A DNA stretch of 64,000 nucleotides from Torymus aiolomorphi (Eukaryota; Arthropoda; Insecta; Hymenoptera; Torymidae), in assembly GCA_036365515.1 (NCBI GenBank), contig CM070877.1, positions 72,724,022 to 72,788,021 of the forward strand. Reading direction: 5' to 3'. The notes beneath the pieces are model-generated. The model was not told where the DNA came from and did no database searches. It was given only the letters and a program-made list of their open reading frames with translations. Each line of letters starts with the position of its first letter. Position 1 is the stretch's first letter. The position numbers were made by a program, and so were the translations under genes. Positions 56,561 to 64,000 of the stretch are shown here, one piece after another.

Positions 56561-58462
56561 TAACTTTATAATTTTTTGCATTCATTAACCTTTAGGCTCC
56601 GGGAAATTTCAGTACAAATTGACCTCTCAGAATATGTAAAATGTATACATAATATCACTGGATATCTCAGATAGAGTCGCTGACCTGACTGCTGGGCCAT
56701 ATATCGACCAGCCCCGCAGGCAACGTAAAGTATAATGTAAAAAAATTTGTTTCTTTTGTTATGAAGATTTGAGAGGGTATTTCTATGTAATTTCACGCGT
56801 TGAATATGAAAAAAATAGTAACAAAATTCTCGCAGACACCCTTGACCTTGAAAATTTCAAGGTCAAGAATGTTTTGAGAAATTTTAAAACTATTTGTTAT
56901 GTACTTCAAATATTCTTTGTCTCTAGAGTGGTCCATATATCGACCACCCCCGCAGCTAAAAGTTTAATAGATTTGGAAGTGAACATTTATTAGTATATTA
57001 TGTGTGAAGGTATATTACAAAAGTTTTTAAAAGTGTAATACAAGTGTACAGTGAAAGTTATGGATTAAAATTTTGTCTATCCTTACTCTTACGTAAAACA
57101 CATAGTGCTCCAATTCGAGTCAACTTTTAAAGGAAGGAAAACACGTGATATTATATAAAAGTACATTAGAACCTTTGTTTATGCTGGAAAGCTATACTAT
57201 CATCAAACATCGACTGCACTCACTATGATACAATTGACATTTTATTTTCTGAAGTCGAAACAGTTATGCACAGCAAGGAATTTATGAATCCTGTGAAGTG
57301 TTGCTGCATTTTTATGAAGCATTTGGCCACAGCGTTACTGGTTTGGTAACATATATTCTGGAGTTTGGATTGCTCAACATATTCTATATTTATCCCTGTA
57401 TATACACAGAGAACTATGGGACAGATTCAAATTCTCATGAAAATGACTACAATTTATAGTGAAAATTGGTATTTTTATAGTGAAAGTAACAAAATCATAA
57501 CAATTTTTCTTGGTTATATTTCCCCTAACCGAAATATTTTTGTACAGAAAAGTTAAAAACTGTTAATAAGAGTTATAAACTGTTAAAAATAGTTACAAAA
57601 TGTAGAATTTTGGACGTTACTAATTGTTTATAACTGTTTGTAACATTCTTTAACAGTTAATATGAGTTATTAAATTATTTAATAACTATTAAATATTTAT
57701 TAATTATTATTATTAATATAATAATAATCTATTGTTAGTATAAATTAATAAAAATAAAAACTAAAAACTAAAAGTACTAATATAATTAATTATTAATTAA
57801 TTATTATGAATAGAATAATATGGCTATTAAAAAATTATTAATTAATAATTATCATTATTTATAATAATTTAATAATTCTTAAATTTCTTTTAAATATATC
57901 AATTTCAAAATTATTTGAAACTGTTTCAAACTATATATCTGTATAATCTATAGAATAATAAAATAATCCTTAAAAATTATATTTACGATTTAATTTATGA
58001 AAAGGGATTCTACGAATAAATAATTTTTTCTAATTATAATAGTTTGTAACAGTTTCGAACAGTATGAAACAATTTTGAATAGTTTCAAATAATTCTGAAT
58101 TTTTCCATAACTATACAAATAATTATGTGGTTATTATGTTTTAATATAAAACCTTCTACGAAAGTATAAAATACGGCAAGTATAGAGTTTTTTCGTTATA
58201 ATCTACCCCCCCCCCCCCCCCCTCCCTCCCGGTACGTATTTCTTGAAAGTATGACTCTTGGTATTTTCTTAAAGCCCGGTCGCCTGACAAATATTGTTTA
58301 ATGTACTTTTATCTTGAAAAGTTGTGAAATCTCTCTAAAAGAATTTTTCATAAAAGTAAAAACTTAGGCAATATTGCATACAATGTACTTATTGTCCATC
58401 CTTCTCCTCCTTCTCTTGTTCGCTCTCACCCTCCTTCTCAGTACTCCCTCAACATCTGCCAC
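56561..58462. other. AT-rich intergenic stretch
   Basis: Two copies of a hairpin-forming motif (annotated separately), frequent AACTGTT/AACAGTT around 57,550-57,660, a C18 run near 58,205 and a CT-rich segment at 58,395-58,460. Short open frames (56,566-56,796; 56,769-56,993; 57,365-57,556) have no recognisable features. Confidence 0.45.
56690..56960 (+). repeat. Paired motif (G/T)CCATATATCGACCA.CCCCGCAG
   Basis: GGGCCATATATCGACCAGCC (near 56,693) and TGGTCCATATATCGACCACC (near 56,930) occur in the same orientation ~240 bp apart, both followed by CCGCAG. TGGTC and GACCA can pair around CATATATC. Confidence 0.6.
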
Positions 58463-59673
58463 ACTCTGTACCACAAACTATAATGAGAACCTAAATATTT
58501 TTTTTAAACAATCAGTGAAACAAATAGTATTGTTATAAAATCTTCTACGAAAGTATAAAATAAGGCAAGTATAAGTGTTTTCTGTATAATCTGTAGAATA
58601 ATAATCAGTGCAAATTAAACAATCAAAATTTGTGAAATCAATTATTAATAGTCAAGTAACGCGAACAACTCTTCGAAACAAATGTGCTACTGTTGTCAGA
58701 ATAATGTATTAAAATTTGTTTATCCTTCCACACAAATTAAACACAAGAAAGTACTGAAATCAATTTATAAGTAGTCAAGTACGCATAAGTTACATAATAA
58801 AATTTTTCATACCTAAAATTACATTTTACAATGAGTGTCCATAAAATTTTTTTCTTGCAAACATACTGTGGTCCCGTTACGAAATGCTGGTACATAAAGT
58901 TACCATCAAATCCTATATAAAAAAATTACATACTTACCAATACATCTCTATTTTTCATTATTCTTTTTGAATTTTGAACTTTCTATAGTTCCTACCCCTG
59001 CTAGAGCAGCAGGACAAGGGAAGTAAAGTAGACTTTACTCTTGTCCTCCCAAGATGTGCAAGATTATACTATAGAAAGTTAAAAATTCAAAAAGAATAAT
59101 GAAAAATAGAGATGTGTTGGTAACTATGTAATTTTTTTATATAGGATTTGATGGTAACTTTATGGACACTCATTCTGCCCACGACGACGAAAAATAATAT
59201 TCGTACAACGGGCATAAGATTTTACGCTCTTGTGTGATAAAAAAGTACTCAATCCTTGAAGCTAGCGCACTTTGCTAGCCCTCGAGCTCATTATCACAAC
59301 ATGAATGTAAAATGTAATTTTAGATATGAAAAATTTTATTATGTAACTTATGCGTACTTGACTACTTATAAATTGATTTCAGTACTTTCTTGTGTTTAAT
59401 TTGTGTGGAAGAATAAACAAATTTTAATACATTATTCTGACAACAGTAGCACGTGTGTTTCGAAGAGTTGTTCGCGTTACTTGACTATTGATAATTGATT
59501 TCACAAATTTTGATTGTTTACTTTGCACTGATTATTATTCTACAGATTATACAGAAAACACTTATACTTGCCTTATTTTATACTTTCGTAGAAAGTTTTA
59601 TAACAATACGATTTGTTTCACTGATTGTTTAAAAAAAATATTTAGGTTCTCATTATAGTTTGTGGTACAGAGT
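58463..59673. mobile_element. 1.2-kb foldback element
   Basis: ACTCTGTACCACAAACTATA at the left is the complement of the right end. The arms pair inward to a centre at 59,030/59,031 (AGTAAAGT-AG-ACTTTACT). The left arm has ~55 extra bases (58,845-58,900) and the right arm ~125 extra (59,175-59,300, with its own small hairpins GTGATAA...TTATCAC and GCTAGC...GCTAGC). No ORF. The outer ~60 bp also occurs as a direct copy at 58,145-58,200. Confidence 0.85.
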
Positions 59674-59879
59674 TATATTTTCTTTGTGAAATTTCACACA
59701 TAGGGTCTCTAGTAGTATGTCTGTCCGTATTTGTGTGCTCTTTCTGAAATTTCCGATGTAATAAAAAGGTTCTAACCTTGAAAATAATAAATGTCTATTA
59801 CAAAACAAAAGCAGGCATCCAATACGCGCGCATCCGCGCATAGCCCATAGCGCATGTCATTTCCATTTTCTAGTATACA
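59674..59879. other. Spacer
   Basis: A 62-aa minus-strand frame (59,653-59,841) partly overlaps the foldback and has no recognisable motif. Confidence 0.4.
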
Positions 59880-60900
59880 TAAATGCGTTCCCGAATAATT
59901 ACGATTTTAAAAGAGGGCTAAAATAGTCTAAACCTTAAATATCCCTGAAATTTATAAACGAATTCTTTTACCCTAAGAACTCTTCTAATAAATAATATAC
60001 AAACTCTACATTTCCACCAAATATCAAAGAAATTAAAACAATTTTAATGTAGTTATATTGTGCGACAACAAAAAAAGTGATATTCAAAAATACTAAAATT
60101 TTAAATATCAAACATCTCAAAAAATAACCGTATAATCTGGATGAAATTTTACACAGGTATTGCCTAATCGCATATAAAATAGTCTATAAATTTCAAGCTG
60201 ATACATGAAGTCATCATTGAGAAATTACGATTTTGAAAAAACCGTAAAAGAATTTTAACCTTAAATCTCTCTAAAAATCATGAGGTAATTCTTTTACCTA
60301 AAGGACTTATACGATAATATATAGACTCTACATCTCCATAAAATTTCAGCATGATTAAACCAATTTTTGTTTTATCTAGTTATCATGCGACAAAGAAAAT
60401 GACTTTGTAAAATACGAAAATTTTCAAAATCAAATATCTCAAAAAGTAATCGTACACATATTATCTAAATCACATACAAAATTGTCTATAAATTTGGAGC
60501 TGACACATGGAGCGGTTCTCGAGAAATTACGATTTGAAAAAAAGGTTAAAAAAATTTTAACCTCAAATATTTCTGAAATTTCTGGACCAATCATTTTGCC
60601 TAAAGAACTCGACCGAGAGCTATCAAAAATCTAACTCTACAAGGAATTTCAAAGCGATTAAGTCAATTTTACTCCCGTAATCGTTGGACATACAAAACTC
60701 ATTTTTCTCACATTTCAATTTTTTTCTGAAAGACTAGTCGACAAAATGAATTTAAATTTTTACAGATTGTAGCTATTCACATTCTGCATTATCGTGATTT
60801 TTCTCAAGAAAATTGACCGTTTAGTTTAGGAGTTATAAGCTTTTTAAAAAGAAACATGTTTTTGTTAGTAACAAAAGAACCGTGATAGCTAGAGAAATTT
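59880..60900 (-). repeat. Degenerate ~315-bp repeat, copy set 2
   Basis: Units with GAGAAATTACGATTT and AACCT(T/C)AAAT(A/C)T recur near 59,898, 60,225 and 60,527. The set is the inverted counterpart of 40,060-41,060. Confidence 0.7.
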
Positions 60901-61161
60901 TTTTTAGGAAATATAGGTATTTTAATGCTCTTTCGAGTACTATCCATTTGATTCAAATATCTCGATCTTATCATTTAAAAAAAGCAAAAATCAATTTTGA
61001 GAAAATCGAAAATTCGAAATCAAACAAAAACGCATCGGCGAATCAAAATCGAATTTTTGACCCGCCATCACACAAAAAGAACAAAAAAAATGAGAACTGT
61101 CCGGTCAAAATCGATCGAGTAGAAGCTGAGATCCAGGCGTACACACGCGCGCGCGCGTGCG

Positions 61162-61241
<80 letters not shown>

Positions 61242-61432
61242 TTTTTCAAAAATCATGTATTTTGATTCCTAACACCTCGAAAAACAATTATAACATGTTT
61301 TTACAATAACTCAAAAAATTACTATCACAAAGCCTCCTCTAGGAGGAAGCAAAAATGATCGACTAGGTTTTTACTTGTTAGATCTTAGCGTAAAATTAAA
61401 CTTATAATTATAATTTGCAATTATATGCAATA
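60901..61432. other. Non-coding with (CA)n tract
   Basis: A (CG)n/(CA)n tract occupies about 61,142-61,237. The 127-aa open frame through it (60,882-61,265) and the two minus-strand Cys-Val frames are translations of the repeat and its flank. Confidence 0.6.
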
Positions 61433-61569
61433 TTATTGATCTCGTATGCCATATTCATCTTCAAATCTATAATCATCATCCATTCTCCACGGATGTTCCC
61501 CATAGTCATAATAATCTTCAAAACGTGCATCTGGTTCAGCTACATTCAGATTTTTTATGTCGCCTCGTT
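61433..61569 (-). CDS. Possible terminal exon of a host gene, product unrecognised
   Basis: On the minus strand a splice acceptor (TGATCATTTCAG, just right of 61,569) leads into an open frame of 45 codons ending in TAA at 61,435-61,433. It encodes a strongly acidic, aromatic tail: RGDIKNLNVAEPDARFEDYY, then HPWRMDDDYRFEDEYG. The codons look ordinary and not repeat-derived. It could be the C-terminus of a small mitochondrial or nuclear protein, but I do not recognise it. Confidence 0.45.
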
Positions 61570-61599
61570 CTGAAATGATCATATAATTAATGTATTAAG

Positions 61600-61930
61600 G
61601 TGATGTTAAATACCGACATAATTTTCAAACGAGTACATCTCATGAAAATACCAATAGAATCATCCAAAAAAAAATCTGAGTATAGTATTAACATATACGG
61701 AGCGCTTGACGAACGTGTTTTTTAAGAAAAAATATGAGAATTTATTTAATTAAACAAAAATCGTACTGTCGGTAAGTAGGAATCTGCAATTGACCTACTT
61801 TTCAAACGAGCATATCTAACGAAAATGCTAATAGAATCACTCAAAAAATTACTGGATATAGTGTTTATGTGTACAGAGCGCTTGACAAAATTTGTTTTCC
61901 GAATAAACGCTTGAATGTTGATTTAAAAAA
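61600..61930. repeat. Pair of ~175-bp direct repeats
   Basis: TTCAAACGAG.A(C/T)ATCT followed by GAAAAT.C.AATAGAATCA and AGAGCGCTTGAC-like sequence occurs near 61,627 and 61,802. Confidence 0.65.
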
Positions 61931-62097
61931 TATTGAAATTCACGATTTCACATGGCCTTAAACGTTCCTTTTTTTCTTTTTTCATGCACGACTTACTATT
62001 TCGATTCGGTTCAGATGTAGCAGTCAAAAAACTGTTTTTCCGAGCATTTAATTGTTAATTAAAAATAGTTGCCATGTTAATTTTTATACTCACTCAC

Positions 62098-62130
62098 CGG
62101 ATTATTGTTCCTTATGACCTCCTCAACCAT
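62098..62130 (-). CDS. Possible first coding exon upstream of the 61.4-kb exon
   Basis: Minus strand: an ATG at 62,130-62,128 begins MVEEVIRNNNP, followed by a strong donor (CCG, then GTGAGTGAG). Direct joining to the 61,569 exon is out of phase, so either another exon lies between or this pair is fortuitous. The open frame extends upstream of the ATG to 62,295. Confidence 0.25.
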
Positions 62131-62295
62131 AATCCGCTTTGGTAAGGTTGGGTTACAATTAAGTTGAAAAACAGGAATAAAAAAGGTTAATTTGACTGGC
62201 CTATATGCTACCCCATGAGTGCCGCGCACGAAACCTATAAACTCACCTAACCTATAAATATAACATACGGGCGAGGTTAGCGCTTGCGCCTGCAC

Positions 62296-62664
62296 GGAAA
62301 AAATACCTTATGAAAAATTACTAGATCTCAGGTAAAGACGGGACAAACAAACACTCTTGAGAAATTTAGTATACTTTTACTAATTATTAGCATAGTTCTA
62401 TTAAAAGTTAATAGAAAAAGGTTTAAAATTTATTATAGTTACGATTAATTTTAATTAGATTATATGGTAAAAATTTAAAATCTAAATTTTAAGAGAATAT
62501 AAAATAATTTTTCTATATTATCTACTAAAAATTAATAGAATTGGTTTAATTTTTAGTTTAATTTATACTAAAAATTTAATAGACAGTATAGTAATTTTGT
62601 TGGCTCGAGGGCCGTTGGTAAAACAGGGTGTACCATACGTAGACAAGTCGAAACGTTATTTATA
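62296..62664. other. AT-rich intergenic stretch
   Basis: Nothing recognised. The left edge would be the upstream region of the putative minus-strand gene. Confidence 0.4.
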
Positions 62665-62749
62665 AGTGCGGCAGCGGCCGAGTGGGTACGAGCGCAGCTT
62701 CGTAATCAGAGAGTTGAGGGTTCGAATCTCCTTCTCGGGAGTTTTTTTT
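62665..62749 (+). tRNA. tRNA-like sequence with Pol III terminator (pseudogene or SINE head)
   Basis: An A-box-like GCGGCCGAGTGGGTACGAG, an anticodon-loop-like TTCGTAA (CGU anticodon, threonine, if read as such), and a B-box/T-loop GGGTTCGAATCTCC are correctly spaced. T8 follows at 62,742. The acceptor and anticodon stems do not pair well, so this is not a functional tRNA as far as I can fold it. Confidence 0.45.
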
Positions 62750-62784
62750 CTCATTAATTTCAACTTCGCATCAAAATTACTATA

Positions 62785-63610
62785 ATATGTTCAGTCATAG
62801 AGACATGCAAAAATAAGCAAAACTATTATGCAAACAATTTTTAAACCCAAACACGCGGGAGATAGGAAGTCCACGCATATTAGGAAATTACGTAGGCATG
62901 CATTAATAAGCAAGACTATTATTTAAATAACTTTTAAACCCATGTAGCCAGGACCGCGAGTCCATGCATATAAGGGAGTCAAGTTCTAGAGGTTAAGAAT
63001 TTTTTAAATAAAAGTCTTGCTTACGTCTACGTAACTTCGTTATATGCGTGGATGTCGCGTCCCCGGCTACTTGCGTTTAAAAATTATTTAAATAATTGTC
63101 TTGCTTATTGCTGCATGTCTAGATGACTCCCTTATATGCGTGTACCACGCGTCACCCGGCTACTTGCGTTTAAATATTGTTTAAGTAATTGTCTTGCTTA
63201 TTGTGACACGTCTACGTAATTCCCTAATATGCGTGGACCTCGCGTCCCCCGGCTATTTGGGTTTAAAAATTATTTAAATAATCGTTTTGCTTATTTTTTT
63301 ATGTCTACATGACTCCCTTACATGCATAGACCACATATCCCCCGCCTACTAGGGGTTGATAATTATTTAAATAATCGTTTTCTTTATTTTTTCATGTCTA
63401 CATGACTACCTTACATTCGTGGACCTAATATCCCCCGCCTACTTCGGTTTAAACATTATTTAAATAATCGTTTTGCTTATTTTTTCATGTCTACATGACA
63501 TGAAAAAATAATCCCTTACATGCGTGGACCTCATATCCTCCTCCTACTTTGGTTTTACAAATTGTTTAAATAATTGTCTTGGTCATCGTTGTACGTCTAC
63601 GTAATTGGCT
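62785..63610. repeat. ~93-bp tandem repeats in two opposed blocks
   Basis: In the right block CGGCTACTTGCGTTTAAA-like landmarks occur near 63,064, 63,159, 63,251, 63,344, 63,436 and 63,541. Each is followed by TTATTTAAATAAT, GTCTTGCTTATT and (A/T)TGTCTA. The left block (62,785-62,990) holds about two units in the opposite orientation (AATAAGCAAGAC, TTTAAACCCA). The turn is near 62,998. Confidence 0.8.
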
Positions 63611-64000
63611 ATTTAGCCAACATAATATTGAAACAAATTTCTTTGAAGCAATTTGTGAAAAAATTCTTTGTTTATTAAAAAATAATTGATTTGCAAATTG
63701 CCCGTTCGAAAGTACTAACAAATTTTGGTTCTAGATTGAGAATTAAAGGATTAATATGAAGCAAAAACAGGTAAATATATATTTTTTTTATTTATTTAAA
63801 ATATAATATGGTTAATAAAGATGTCATAGTCCTTTGAGGCTAAAATCTATGAATAATAGTAATATCATCTCTGGTAATATATAATAGTTATTTAACTACG
63901 CAGTTACATTTACGTGGAGGGATTAAACGAGACCTTTTTTCGGGCGTATGTTTGCAACGCGGGAAGATTCACAGTGATGGGTTGGTTGCCGTTCGGTCTA
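63611..64000. other. AT-rich edge, nothing recognised
   Basis: No open frame or repeat was recognised up to the end of the window. Confidence 0.45.

Noticed and set aside
61043..61265. Cys-Val and Thr-His repeat frames
   Set aside because: Translations of the (CA)n microsatellite.
63000..63610. CRISPR-like array
   Set aside because: Units are ~93 bp, diverge throughout and have no constant repeat with unique spacers; the genome is eukaryotic.

Overview
The window looks like an AT-rich arthropod genome, most plausibly an insect. It is a mobile-element and satellite neighbourhood and not a gene-bearing operon-like region: Penelope-like elements (PLEs), a mariner, a Ty3/Gypsy-type LTR element, MITE-like foldbacks and long (TA)n tracts dominate. 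No complete host gene could be recognised. Only a few splice-bounded open segments (55.2 kb plus strand; 61.4-62.1 kb minus strand) look like possible host exons. A narrower taxonomic call (for example a wasp) would be a guess.

Layout. 0-2.5 kb: a ~312-bp satellite with a three-monomer higher-order repeat. 2.8-3.5 kb: a GC-rich island and a foldback. 5.9-6.5 kb: a ~175-bp tandem repeat. 7.3-18.8 kb: a three-layer nest. A repeat called E here was interrupted by a PLE (PLE1, 13-bp target duplication), and PLE1 was interrupted by a 7.6-kb element with ~2.3-kb terminal inverted repeats (TIRs). That element has inward-facing promoters in both arms and decayed minus-strand genes in the centre. 19.4-21.6 kb: foldbacks and tandem repeats, including a GC-rich hairpin built of ~30-bp units. 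22.7-34.9 kb: a decayed Gypsy-type LTR element with gag, pol and an extra zinc-knuckle ORF after integrase. 34.9-39.2 kb: an array of a ~1.05-kb MITE-containing unit (R), split by a second copy of E with a perfect 37-bp flanking duplication. 41.3-45.9 kb: the most complete PLE (PLE2), with an inverted partial copy at its head and a 15-bp target duplication. 47.3-51.4 kb: PLE3, carrying two later insertions, a 409-bp foldback with a ribozyme-like core and an intact mariner. 53-54.5 kb: a 5'-truncated PLE (PLE5). 54.5-64 kb: duplicated AT-rich DNA, a 1.2-kb hairpin, a ~315-bp degenerate repeat, a (CA)n tract, a tRNA-like sequence and an inverted array of ~93-bp repeats.

The unifying theme is PLE biology. 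Eight hammerhead-ribozyme-like cores (CTGARGAG, a short stem, GAAACG) sit at PLE termini or in the small foldback. PLE machinery may therefore have mobilised both the full elements and the small ribozyme-bearing one. The least familiar object is the 7.6-kb long-TIR element at 8.87-16.44 kb. Most protein-coding remnants are broken by stops and frameshifts; the mariner transposase is the exception.
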